Of a stretch of DNA of 42,927 bases, positions 1 through 8,842 are shown piece after piece. The position numbers were made by a program, and so were the translations under genes. Under the pieces are notes generated by a model. That model had not been told where the DNA came from and made no database searches. It saw only the letters and a list, made by a program, of their open reading frames with translations. The stretch comes from Propionibacteriaceae bacterium (lineage in GTDB: Bacteria; Actinomycetota; Actinomycetes; Propionibacteriales; Propionibacteriaceae): positions 1 through 42,927 of the forward strand of contig JADLEH010000104.1 in the NCBI GenBank assembly GCA_020846255.1. Reading direction: 5' to 3'. The first letter of the stretch is position 1, and every line of letters begins with the position of its first letter.

Positions 1-225
1 AAGGTGATCGAGCCCGTCCTGGAAAGCGCCGGGGAAGTGCGCCGCATCCTGGTCGAGGACGGCAAGGGCCGTCCACTGGGCCGCTCGTACCGGGTGAAGC
101 TGTGGCCGACCCTGATCTTCCTCTCCGGCGGGGTGGAGGTGGCCCGGGTGGTCCGTCCGTGGGGCGAGGCGGCGGTGGTGGAGGCTGTTCGCAGCCTTGG
201 CAGCTCGCAAGGTGCAGCATCCTGA
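1..225 (+). CDS. thioredoxin-family protein, C-terminal part (5' truncated by window edge)
   Basis: Open frame from base 1; ...YRVKLWPTLIFLSGGVEVARVVRP resembles the thioredoxin cis-Pro/beta-sheet region. Confidence 0.65.
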   Translation, partial: KVIEPVLESAGEVRRILVEDGKGRPLGRSYRVKLWPTLIFLSGGVEVARVVRPWGEAAVVEAVRSLGSSQGAAS

Positions 226-359
226 GCCGAGTTCGGTACAGGATCCGGAGCACTGTTGCTGGAGCGCCGGGTTGGGCACCGGGTCGCCGCTGGCAAGGGC
301 GGCAGGGACTTTCCCGAATTGTGTTGCGAGGTCGGTAGGGGGGGTGTAACTTTCGGGAT

Positions 360-373
360 GTACAACGATGTAC
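360..373. promoter_or_regulatory. LacI-type operator, one mismatch (GTACAACGATGTAC)
   Basis: Near-palindrome upstream of the ABC transporter operon; matches the second operator at 381 and the one at 8760. Confidence 0.7.
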
Positions 374-380
374 CGCGAAA

Positions 381-394
381 GTACAACGTTGTAC
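381..394. promoter_or_regulatory. LacI-type operator (GTACAACGTTGTAC, perfect palindrome)
   Basis: 14-bp perfect palindrome, 21 bp from the first operator; core repeated upstream of the GH51 gene. Confidence 0.8.
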
Positions 395-429
395 ACCAGC
401 GACAATCGACCCTTTGATGGAGGTCAGAC

Positions 430-1707
430 ATGACAGCACAACGCCGAGCCCGCCGCTGGCGGGTTGCTGCCCTCGGGACGGCGGTGGGGATGGTTCTCCC
501 GCTCGCAGCGTGCGCAGGGACTGCGCAGGAGCAGGCATCGGGGCCGACCAAGATCACCTTCTGGAACTGGTACCAGGGATCAGACGGCCCGACCGTCGAG
601 GCCCTGGTGAAGAAGTTCAACGAGTCGCAGTCCAAGGTGGTCGTCGACATGACGATCATGCCGAAGGACACGATGATCCAGAAGCTGCTCCCCGCCTTCG
701 CCTCCGGTGACGGCCCCACCCTGATCGCGGTCGGCCACGAGATGACCACCCAGTACATCACCAAGAAGGTCGTCCAGCCGATCGACGACTTCTACGGCGA
801 GGGCAAGCTGGACAAGGCCGTGCTGCCGAAGGCGACGATCGAGGCAACCACCTACGAGGGCAAGGTCTACGGTGCGCCGATGAGCACCGCGCCGCTGATG
901 CTCTACTACAACAAGACGCTGTTCCAGAAGGCCGGCGTCGAGCCCCCGACCACGCTGGTCGAGCTCGCCGCGGCAGCGAAGGCGATCACCAGCTACAAGG
1001 AGGGCGAGAACACCACCAACGTCTACGGCATCGCCCAGGGCATGTTCAGTGGCATCCACTCCTGGACCGCCTACTTCCGCAACGACGGTGGCGGCTACGT
1101 CAGCGAGGACCGCAAGACCTCGATCCTCGACTCGGCCGAGAACATCAAGACCCTGAACTACTGGACCGGGCTGTTCCGCAATGACCACATCTCGCCCATC
1201 GGGGTTTCCGTCCCCGATGCCCAGGCCCTGTTCGCAGCCGGCCGCGCCGGCATGGTGATCGACGGCCCCTGGGGCGCCGGCACCTACGCGAAGGGCGGGG
1301 TCGACTTCGGGGTCATCCCCTTCCCCGCTGGCACGACGACCCAGACCACGATGATCGTGGGCACGCCGATCCTCGTCGCTGCCGGAATCCCGGACGCGCA
1401 ACGGGCGGCATCCCTGGAGTTCCTGAAGTTCTGGAACAGCACGGAGTCCCAGACCACCTGGGCGATCAAGAGCGGCTACCCTCCCACCCGGAGCGACATC
1501 CCCATGGCTGACCTGGCCGAGAACCCGGTTCCCGAACTGTTCACCAAGGCTGTTGGCGCCGAGTCGCACATGCGTGGCGTGGTGAACTTCCAGACGATCC
1601 TTGACGACGTCGTCAACCCGGCCATCCAGAAGGTGATGAACGGCGAGGGCACCGCTGAGGAAGTCCTGCCGGAAGCCTCGAAGCAGCTTCAGGAGCTCCT
1701 GGGCTGA
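430..1707 (+). CDS. ABC transporter extracellular sugar-binding lipoprotein
   Basis: Signal peptide with lipobox (LPLAAC), WNWYQGSDGPTVEALVKKFNES... typical of family 1 solute-binding proteins; followed by two permeases. Confidence 0.92.
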   Translation: MTAQRRARRWRVAALGTAVGMVLPLAACAGTAQEQASGPTKITFWNWYQGSDGPTVEALVKKFNESQSKVVVDMTIMPKDTMIQKLLPAFASGDGPTLIAVGHEMTTQYITKKVVQPIDDFYGEGKLDKAVLPKATIEATTYEGKVYGAPMSTAPLMLYYNKTLFQKAGVEPPTTLVELAAAAKAITSYKEGENTTNVYGIAQGMFSGIHSWTAYFRNDGGGYVSEDRKTSILDSAENIKTLNYWTGLFRNDHISPIGVSVPDAQALFAAGRAGMVIDGPWGAGTYAKGGVDFGVIPFPAGTTTQTTMIVGTPILVAAGIPDAQRAASLEFLKFWNSTESQTTWAIKSGYPPTRSDIPMADLAENPVPELFTKAVGAESHMRGVVNFQTILDDVVNPAIQKVMNGEGTAEEVLPEASKQLQELLG

Positions 1708-1746
1708 CGGCAGACCGTCCGCTAACCACATTCGGAAGTAAGGGAT

Positions 1747-2700
1747 ATGGCCACAAGAGTCCTGAAGGCGGAGTCCAGGTCGTCTGGTCCGCTCAACGGA
1801 ACCTCGGGCAGGAAGACCTGGCGGGTCACCTCGAAGACCCGCCAGGCCTTCACAGCCTGGATGTTCATCGCGCCGGCGGGGATGGTGATCGCAGTCTTCG
1901 TGTTCTGGACGTTGTTCGAGTCCCTGCGCACCTCCTTCACCGATGACTCCGGGTTCGGCTCGGCGGCGTGGGTCGGCCTGGAGAACTACGGCCGGCTCTT
2001 CACCGACGTCAGGTTCACCAACGCCCTCGGCAACACGCTGGTGTACTCCGCCGTCGTGGTGCCGGTCTCGATCGCCATCGCGCTCGGGCTGGCACTCCTG
2101 CTCAACCGGCCCCTGCCGTTCCGGGGCTTCTTCCGGGTGGCGGTGTTCATGCCGTTCGTCACCTCGCTGGGGATCTCGTCGATGGCCTGGTGGGCCATGC
2201 TGAACCCCCATGCCGGGATCATCCCGGCCTGGTTCGAGATCGTCGGCCTCAACCTCGGCAACGGGATCCAGGACCCGGCCCTTGCCATGCCGTTCGTGAT
2301 GATGGTCGGGGTCTGGCGCGACGTCGGCTTCTTCATGGTGATGTACCTGGGCGGCCTCCAGTCCATTCCGAAGGAACTCAAGGAGAGCGCCCAGATCGAC
2401 GGCGCCGGGCCGTGGCGGTCGTTCTGGAACCTCACCTGGCCGCTGCTGTCCAACACGACGATGTTCGTCGGGATCATGGCGCTGGTCTTCGCCTTCCAGG
2501 CCTTCGACCAGATCTACATCATGACCGGCGGCGGTCCCTACTTCCGCACCGAGACCCTGGTCCTCTACATCTTCACCACCGCGGTGGAGCGGTACGAGCT
2601 CGGGTACGCCTCGGCCATCTCCTGGGTGCTGGTACTGCTGGTCTTCGCTGTGAGCCTCATCCAGGTCGGCTACTTCTCCAAGAAGGCGGTGCAGTACTGA
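1747..2700 (+). CDS. carbohydrate ABC transporter permease (MalF/UgpA-like)
   Basis: Multiple TM segments and EAA-like loop (LKESAQIDGAGPWRSFWNLTWPLL). Confidence 0.92.
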   Translation: MATRVLKAESRSSGPLNGTSGRKTWRVTSKTRQAFTAWMFIAPAGMVIAVFVFWTLFESLRTSFTDDSGFGSAAWVGLENYGRLFTDVRFTNALGNTLVYSAVVVPVSIAIALGLALLLNRPLPFRGFFRVAVFMPFVTSLGISSMAWWAMLNPHAGIIPAWFEIVGLNLGNGIQDPALAMPFVMMVGVWRDVGFFMVMYLGGLQSIPKELKESAQIDGAGPWRSFWNLTWPLLSNTTMFVGIMALVFAFQAFDQIYIMTGGGPYFRTETLVLYIFTTAVERYELGYASAISWVLVLLVFAVSLIQVGYFSKKAVQY

Positions 2701-3575
2701 TGGCCTCGACCACGGCCTCCGCTGCCGACTTCGCCACCATGGTCAGGACCAGGACGCAGCGTCAGAAGCGGCTCTCGATCATCATCGTGATCGTCATGTT
2801 CGCGGTGTCGGCACTCTTCCTGCTGCCGTTCGGCTGGATGCTGACGGCATCGTTCCGGACCCAGGGCTCGCTGCTCGCCGACCCGGCGACCCTCTGGCCG
2901 ACGGTGTTCACCCTCGAGAACTACTCCGAGATCTGGCGGCGGATCCCGTTCGGACGGCAACTGCTGAACACCGTCGTGTTCGCCGGCGTGGTCACGGTCG
3001 TCTCGGTGACGCTCAACTCGATGGCCGGCTACGCGCTCGCCCGGTTCGACTTCCGCGGGAAGAACCTCGCCTTCCTTGTGCTCATCCTCACCCTGATGGT
3101 CCCCATCGAGGTGACCTTCGTGCCCCTGTACAACATCATCAGCAACTTCGGGTGGATCGACACCTACCAGGGGCTCATCGTGCCGAGGCTGGCCAGCGCC
3201 TTCGGGATCTTCCTGATGCGGCAGTTCTTCATCTCCCTGCCGAAGGACCTCGAGGACGCGGCCCGGATCGACGGTGCCTCCGAGCTGCGGATCTTCCTGA
3301 GGATCATGTGGCCGCTCGCGAAGCCGGCGGTCCTGACGCTGGCGATGTTCAGCCTGCTCCGCAACTGGAATGACCTGCTCTGGCCGCTGATGGTGATCAC
3401 GGACCAGCAGATGCTCACCCTGCCGCCGGGGTTGGCGATGTTCAAGGGCGAGAACCTCACCGAGTACGGACTGCTGATGGCCGGATCGGTGATCGCCCTG
3501 ATCCCGATGATCGTGGCCTTCCTGTTCGTGCAGCGGAGCTTCATCGAGGGCGTCGCGACCACCGGAATGAAGTAG
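2700..3575 (+). CDS. carbohydrate ABC transporter permease (MalG/UgpE-like)
   Basis: ATGA overlap with previous gene; EAA loop LEDAARIDGASELRIFLRIMWPLAKPA. Confidence 0.93.
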   Translation: MASTTASAADFATMVRTRTQRQKRLSIIIVIVMFAVSALFLLPFGWMLTASFRTQGSLLADPATLWPTVFTLENYSEIWRRIPFGRQLLNTVVFAGVVTVVSVTLNSMAGYALARFDFRGKNLAFLVLILTLMVPIEVTFVPLYNIISNFGWIDTYQGLIVPRLASAFGIFLMRQFFISLPKDLEDAARIDGASELRIFLRIMWPLAKPAVLTLAMFSLLRNWNDLLWPLMVITDQQMLTLPPGLAMFKGENLTEYGLLMAGSVIALIPMIVAFLFVQRSFIEGVATTGMK

Positions 3576-3620
3576 CGAAGTGCGCCTGGCTCTGACCACC
3601 CGAAACCGAGGAACCTACTG

Positions 3621-5204
3621 ATGGCAACATTCGTGACCGTCCCCACCGCGGCCGGACTGGTGCGCGGACTCGACTCCTGCGGGGTCACCCGCTTCCTCGC
3701 CGTCCCCTACGGGGAGTCGACCGGGGGTCAGCGGCGGTTCCGCCCGCCGGTACCCAAGGAGCCCTGGACCGGGGTGCTGGACGCCCTGGAGTTCGGCCCG
3801 GTAGCGCCGCAGAACGACTTCCGGATCGGCGGCAGCAGTCGCGGCGACCGGATGATCGGAAGCCTCAATCCTCGCGGCGGTTCCCCCACCGAAGCCGGCC
3901 CGACCAGCGAGGACTGCCTCTCGCTGAACATCTGGGCACCATCGGAGAACGGGCGGTCGAGGCCGGTCCCGGTGATGGTCTGGCTGCACGGCGGGGCCTA
4001 CCTGACCGGCTCGGGGAACGAAACCGCGTTCCACGCCGACGTGCTCGCCGAGCGGGAGAACGTCGTCGTGGTGGCCGTCAACCACCGGCTCGGCCTGCTC
4101 GGCTTCTGTCCCTGGGAGGACTACGACCCGACCGGCTACGCCGGGGCCGGGGTCGCCGGCATGCTCGACATCGTCCTCGCGCTCGAGTGGGTACGGGACA
4201 ACATCGCAGCCTTCGGTGGTGACCCGGGGAACGTGACCGTCTTCGGGCAGTCCGGCGGCGGCGCCAAGACCGCCAACCTGCTGGCCATGCCGAACGCGCG
4301 CGGCCTCTTCCACAAGATCATCATGCAGTCGCCGTCCTCGCCGAGCCTGCCGCTGAAGGAGGACCACTCCCGGATCGCTGCCCTCGCCGCCGAGGAGCTG
4401 GGCATCGATGCCGGGAACCTCGAGCGCCTCGCGGAACTGCCCGTCGGGCAGATCCTCCAGGCCCAGCGCACGGTCGAGCAGCTCGTCGATCCGGGCCGGG
4501 TGCTGTTCAGCCGCGGACGTCCGCAGCTGCGGATCGGCCCCTACCGGGACGGGGTCCACATCGCCGGTGACTTCTACTCCGCCGACATCCAGCCCTGGGC
4601 CGCAGGCATCCCGGCCATCGTCGGTTCCGCTGCACACGAGTACTCGATGAAGCTGTGCAGCCGCGACGACTACCCGGACGCGACCGACGAGCTCGTCGCA
4701 GCCGAGCTGGCTGCAGAACTTGGCGACCAGGCCGCGGCCATCGTCGCCGACTATGCCGCTCGTCACGACGAGCCGCCCCGGCTCCGCTGGGCGAGGATCT
4801 GTGCGGACATCAGCTTCCGGGGAGTCGCCATCCGGACCGCTGACCACCTGGCCGCGTGCGGCCTGACGGTGTTCGAGTACGTGTTCAACCAGCCGACAGA
4901 CATCCTCGACGGGATGCTCGGTTCCTGCCACAGCCTCGACCTGGCCTACACCTTCGGAACGGTCGATCGGATTCCGATGACCGGCCGGGTGCCTGGCCGA
5001 CACCAGGTCTCGGAGCACATCATGGACGCCTGGGCTCGCTTCGCGCGCACCGGGGATCCCAATGGTGGCTCCCTTCCGGCCTGGCCCGCTTGGTCGCCGG
5101 CGGAGGCCCGACTGCTGCTCATGGAAACCGCCCCTGCCATTGTGTCAGCCGTCGATTACGCCCCGCTGGCGACCGAGCGGGGAGCGATGGCGATCCTGCC
5201 ATGA
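3621..5204 (+). CDS. type-B carboxylesterase, no signal peptide
   Basis: EDCLSLNIWAP, WLHGGAYLTGSG oxyanion region, nucleophile elbow FGQSGGG; alpha/beta hydrolase COesterase family. Confidence 0.9.
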   Translation: MATFVTVPTAAGLVRGLDSCGVTRFLAVPYGESTGGQRRFRPPVPKEPWTGVLDALEFGPVAPQNDFRIGGSSRGDRMIGSLNPRGGSPTEAGPTSEDCLSLNIWAPSENGRSRPVPVMVWLHGGAYLTGSGNETAFHADVLAERENVVVVAVNHRLGLLGFCPWEDYDPTGYAGAGVAGMLDIVLALEWVRDNIAAFGGDPGNVTVFGQSGGGAKTANLLAMPNARGLFHKIIMQSPSSPSLPLKEDHSRIAALAAEELGIDAGNLERLAELPVGQILQAQRTVEQLVDPGRVLFSRGRPQLRIGPYRDGVHIAGDFYSADIQPWAAGIPAIVGSAAHEYSMKLCSRDDYPDATDELVAAELAAELGDQAAAIVADYAARHDEPPRLRWARICADISFRGVAIRTADHLAACGLTVFEYVFNQPTDILDGMLGSCHSLDLAYTFGTVDRIPMTGRVPGRHQVSEHIMDAWARFARTGDPNGGSLPAWPAWSPAEARLLLMETAPAIVSAVDYAPLATERGAMAILP

Positions 5205-5245
5205 CCACCACCCGATACACCCTCAACCACAGAAGGACCCCAGCC

Positions 5246-6739
5246 ATGGACTCCCGACCGCATCACCTGCTCGTGGACGGGTGCGATGAAGCCGGCGGCG
5301 GGCCCCTGCTCCAGCTGGTGAACCCGGCCACGGCCGAGGTGTTCGCCACCTGCCACAGCGCCGACGCCAGCGACATCGACCGGGCGGTCCACTCCGGTCG
5401 TGAGGTCTTCCGCCGGGGCGAGTGGAGCGAGCTCTCCATCCACCGGCGGGCCCGCGTCCTCAATCGGTTCGCCGACCTGATCGAGGCCGAGATGGGGGAG
5501 CTCTACCACCTGGAGACCCAGAACAACGGTCGCCCCCTCACCGAGACCAGGGCCCAGGTCACCCGGCTCCCGGAGTGGTACCGGTACAACGCCGCGCTGC
5601 TGCTGGCCAGCCGGGATTCGGTGGTGCCGATGGCCGGGGAGTACCACTCCTACACCTCCCGGTTCCCGCTCGGCGTCGTCGGCATCCTCTCCTCCTTCAA
5701 CCATCCGCTGATGATCGCCTCGAAGAGTCTCGCCCCGGCGCTGGCAACCGGGAACAGCGTCGTGCTGAAGCCTTCGGAGCTGACGCCGCTGACCGCGCTG
5801 ATCATTGGTCGCCTTGCGCTTGAGGCAGGCATCCCCCCCGGCGTCCTCAACGTCGTGCCGGGCCTCGGTCCGGTGGCCGGAGCGGCCCTGGTCGAGCATC
5901 CGGACGTGGCCAAGGTGGTGTTCACCGGCGGCACCGAGCCCGGCCGCGGGGTGGCCGTCGCTGCGGCCCGACGTTTCGCCAAGGCGACGGTTGAGCTCGG
6001 CGGGAAGACCCCGGTTCTCGTGTTCGACGACATCGACCCGGAGGTGTCCGCACGCGGGGCGGCCTTCGGCGGCTTCATCGGGGCCGGGCAGACCTGCATC
6101 GCCGGCACCCGCATCCTGGTCAAGGAGACGGTCTACGACCAGTTCGTGGCGGCCCTGGTGGCGCAGGCGCAGCAGATCCGGGTCGGCGATCCCACCAGCG
6201 CAGCCACCCAGCTCGGCCCGGTGATCTCGGCCGCTGCCCGGCAACGCATCCTCGACTTCGTCAAGACCGGGGTGGCCGAAGGGGCCCGGCTCGCCACCGG
6301 CGGGGTCCCGGTCCCGGTGCCCGGACTGAGCGGCTTCTTCGTCGCCCCGACCGTCCTGGCCGACGTCAGCAACGACATGCGGGTGGCGCGGGAGGAGATC
6401 TTCGGTCCGGTGGTGGTGGTGATCCCGTTCAAGGACGAGGCCGACGCCATCCGGAAGGCCAACGACTCCCGCTACGGCCTCGGGTCGTCGGTCTGGACCA
6501 GGGACGTCGCCAGGGCGCACCGCGTCGCCGGCCGGCTCGAGCACGGGATCGTCTGGATCAACGACCACCACCGGCTCGATCCGTCGTCGCCCTGGGGTGG
6601 TGTCCGGGAGAGCGGCTATGGCCGCGAGGGGGGCGTGGAGTCGTTCAACGACTTCACCCACATTCGCAGCATCACTGTGAGGACCGCGGACTCCGACATC
6701 GACTGGTACGGCGGCGTCGCCGTCGACCGACTCAACTAG
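5246..6739 (+). CDS. NAD(P)-dependent aldehyde dehydrogenase (alternative start 5201 overlapping the esterase stop)
   Basis: VELGGKTPVLVF, GAGQTCIAGTRILV catalytic Cys, EEIFGPVVVV motifs. Confidence 0.92.
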   Translation: MDSRPHHLLVDGCDEAGGGPLLQLVNPATAEVFATCHSADASDIDRAVHSGREVFRRGEWSELSIHRRARVLNRFADLIEAEMGELYHLETQNNGRPLTETRAQVTRLPEWYRYNAALLLASRDSVVPMAGEYHSYTSRFPLGVVGILSSFNHPLMIASKSLAPALATGNSVVLKPSELTPLTALIIGRLALEAGIPPGVLNVVPGLGPVAGAALVEHPDVAKVVFTGGTEPGRGVAVAAARRFAKATVELGGKTPVLVFDDIDPEVSARGAAFGGFIGAGQTCIAGTRILVKETVYDQFVAALVAQAQQIRVGDPTSAATQLGPVISAAARQRILDFVKTGVAEGARLATGGVPVPVPGLSGFFVAPTVLADVSNDMRVAREEIFGPVVVVIPFKDEADAIRKANDSRYGLGSSVWTRDVARAHRVAGRLEHGIVWINDHHRLDPSSPWGGVRESGYGREGGVESFNDFTHIRSITVRTADSDIDWYGGVAVDRLN

Positions 6740-6744
6740 GACGG

Positions 6745-7470
6745 GTGACGATGACGACCAACACGGCGGTGGAAGGTCTCCGGCTGCGGGCCCAGGGGCC
6801 GTTGCTGGTGGCCACGCTGGAAGCTCCGGGCGGCAACCAGATGACAGCCGCGATGTGTGACGCGCTGGTCGCTGTCCTGCGCGACCCGCCGGAGGAAGCG
6901 CACGTCCTGCTCCTCGAGGCGCGGGGCGAGGCCTTCTGCCTCGGCCGGGAGCGGTCCGCGGCCACCCCTGAGGCGCTGCCGGCGGAAGTCGCCCGGCTGG
7001 TCGAGGTGAACTCCGCCCTTGCCGGCACGCGGCTGGTGACCGTGGCCAGGGTCCAGGGTGATGCAGCCGGCTTCGGAGCCGGGTTGGCGGCCCTGGCCGA
7101 TGTGTCGGTCGCGGTCGAGACCGCCAGCTTCTGGTTCCCGGAGATCGGCCTTGGGCTGGCCCCGACCCTTGTGCTCGCCTGGCTCGGACGCATGGTCGGA
7201 CGCCGGGAGGCGTTCTGGCTCACGGCCACCGGCGAGCACTTCTCCGCAGCGCGAGCGGCGCAGTTGGGCCTGCTCAACGAGGTGGTGGCTGACCTGCCTG
7301 CCCTCGACCGGGCGGTGGAGCGGCGGATCGAGCTGCTGCTGGGGCAGCCGGCACGCGTCCACTCCGAGATCCGCGCGATGTTGCGCTCGGCGACGGCGTT
7401 GTCACCGGACCAGGCCAATGAGCTGGCTGCGGACCGGTTGGTGATCGGGAGCCTCCGCCTGTCGCGATGA
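6745..7470 (+). CDS. enoyl-CoA hydratase/isomerase (crotonase-fold) family protein
   Basis: VQGDAAGFGAGLAALADVSVAVETASFWFPEIGLGLAP typical crotonase core; GRREAFWLTATGEHFSAARAAQLGLLNEVV. Confidence 0.85.
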   Translation: MTMTTNTAVEGLRLRAQGPLLVATLEAPGGNQMTAAMCDALVAVLRDPPEEAHVLLLEARGEAFCLGRERSAATPEALPAEVARLVEVNSALAGTRLVTVARVQGDAAGFGAGLAALADVSVAVETASFWFPEIGLGLAPTLVLAWLGRMVGRREAFWLTATGEHFSAARAAQLGLLNEVVADLPALDRAVERRIELLLGQPARVHSEIRAMLRSATALSPDQANELAADRLVIGSLRLSR

Positions 7471-7501
7471 GGACGGCCGACTGACTACGCCCTGGCCGGA
7501 G

Positions 7502-8548
7502 TCACCGGACGGTTATCGCAGCGGACCTGGCTCCGGTGGATTCCCTGGCGACGATCCGGAACTCCGGCTTGATCAGCCTCGGTGGGATCCGGTGATCGCC
7601 CTTCTCGTTGATGCGCTCGACGAGCAGGTCCACAGCTGTTGCCGCGATCGCCTCGCGTCCGGGGTCGACGCTGCTCAGGGACGGCACGGAGAAGCGGCTC
7701 TCGTCGATGTTGTCGAAGCCGATCACGGCCACATCGTCGGGGACGCGCAGCCCCGCCTCACCCAGGGCGCGCAGGGCGCCCAGAGCGAGGGTGTCGTTCA
7801 GGGCGAACAGCCCGTCGAAGGGGATCTCGTCGGCCAGCAGCCCCCGCATCGCGTCGGCGCCGTTCTCCCGGTGCCAGGGCGCGGCAACACGCACCAACCG
7901 CGGGTCCAGCGGGATCCCGGCGGCCTCGAGGGCTGCCCGGTAGCCCCGCACCCGGAGGTCAGCGGAGCGGACCTCCTCCTTGCCGTCGGGGTGGGCGCCG
8001 ATCACGGCTATCCGCCTGCGGCCGATCGAGATCAGGTGTTCGACAGCTGCGCGCGCCGAGGACCCGTTGTGCATGGTGACGTGGTCGGTGGGCCCCCCGA
8101 AGATCCGCTCCCCGAGCAGGACAACGGGGAAGGGGGTGTCCAGCAGCCCGCGGTCCTCCTGGCCCAATGCCATCGGGCTGAACAGCAGGCCATCGGTCAG
8201 GCGTACCCGCCCCCCGGTGAGGACCTCGATCTCCCTGGCCCGGTCGCCGCTGGTCTGCTCGACCACCACGCCCAGCTGCCGGCGCTCGGCGGCCCGGATC
8301 ACCGCGTCCGCAAGCTCAGCGAAGTAGTTCTGGCGCAGCTCGGGCACGGCCAGGCCGATCACGCCGGTGCGTCCAGAGCGCAGGCCCCGGGCGGAGAGGT
8401 TCGGCCGGTACTCGAGTTCCTCGATGGCCGTCAGCACCTTGCGGCGGGTCTCCGGCCGGACATGCGGATAGTCGTTGATGACGTTCGAAACCGTCTTGAT
8501 CGAGACGCCCGCGATCCGTGCCACATCGTGAATGGTCGGACTGCCCAT
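7502..8548 (-). CDS. LacI-family transcriptional regulator
   Basis: N-terminal HTH PTIHDVARIAGVSIKTVSNVINDYPHVRPETR plus periplasmic-binding-like effector domain. Confidence 0.95.
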   Translation of the reverse strand: MGSPTIHDVARIAGVSIKTVSNVINDYPHVRPETRRKVLTAIEELEYRPNLSARGLRSGRTGVIGLAVPELRQNYFAELADAVIRAAERRQLGVVVEQTSGDRAREIEVLTGGRVRLTDGLLFSPMALGQEDRGLLDTPFPVVLLGERIFGGPTDHVTMHNGSSARAAVEHLISIGRRRIAVIGAHPDGKEEVRSADLRVRGYRAALEAAGIPLDPRLVRVAAPWHRENGADAMRGLLADEIPFDGLFALNDTLALGALRALGEAGLRVPDDVAVIGFDNIDESRFSVPSLSSVDPGREAIAATAVDLLVERINEKGDHRIPPRLIKPEFRIVARESTGARSAAITVR

Positions 8549-8759
8549 GGTCCTCCATCTGGAATCTGGCTGGATCGGTCACCCCGAATCGCTTTCACCT
8601 TACAGCCGACCCTGCCACCGGGGTGCACGCTGGTTGCGGCCGGGTGGCCGCCACCAGCGGCGCGTCCGGGCACCGGGTGGGAGCAGCTCAGCGCAGCCGG
8701 GCGCGCGCGACCCGGAGCATCCGGCGAACCTGCATGCGATGTTGCTTTCCGACCCGGGC

Positions 8760-8771
8760 TACAACGTTGTA
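8760..8771. promoter_or_regulatory. LacI-type operator (TACAACGTTGTA, perfect palindrome)
   Basis: Same palindrome core as at 360/381; in the lacI-abfA divergent intergenic region. Confidence 0.75.
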
Positions 8772-8842
8772 AAGTGAGGACTGTCGATCACCCACCACCA
8801 GTCGGGGCCGACCCCGTCGCTCGCTCAACCCAGGAAGGCGCC

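Noticed and set aside
580-2211. 543-aa minus-strand ORF antisense to the ABC transporter genes
   Set aside because: Arg/His/Gly/Asp-rich low-complexity translation typical of antisense frames in GC-rich DNA; no domain-like segment.
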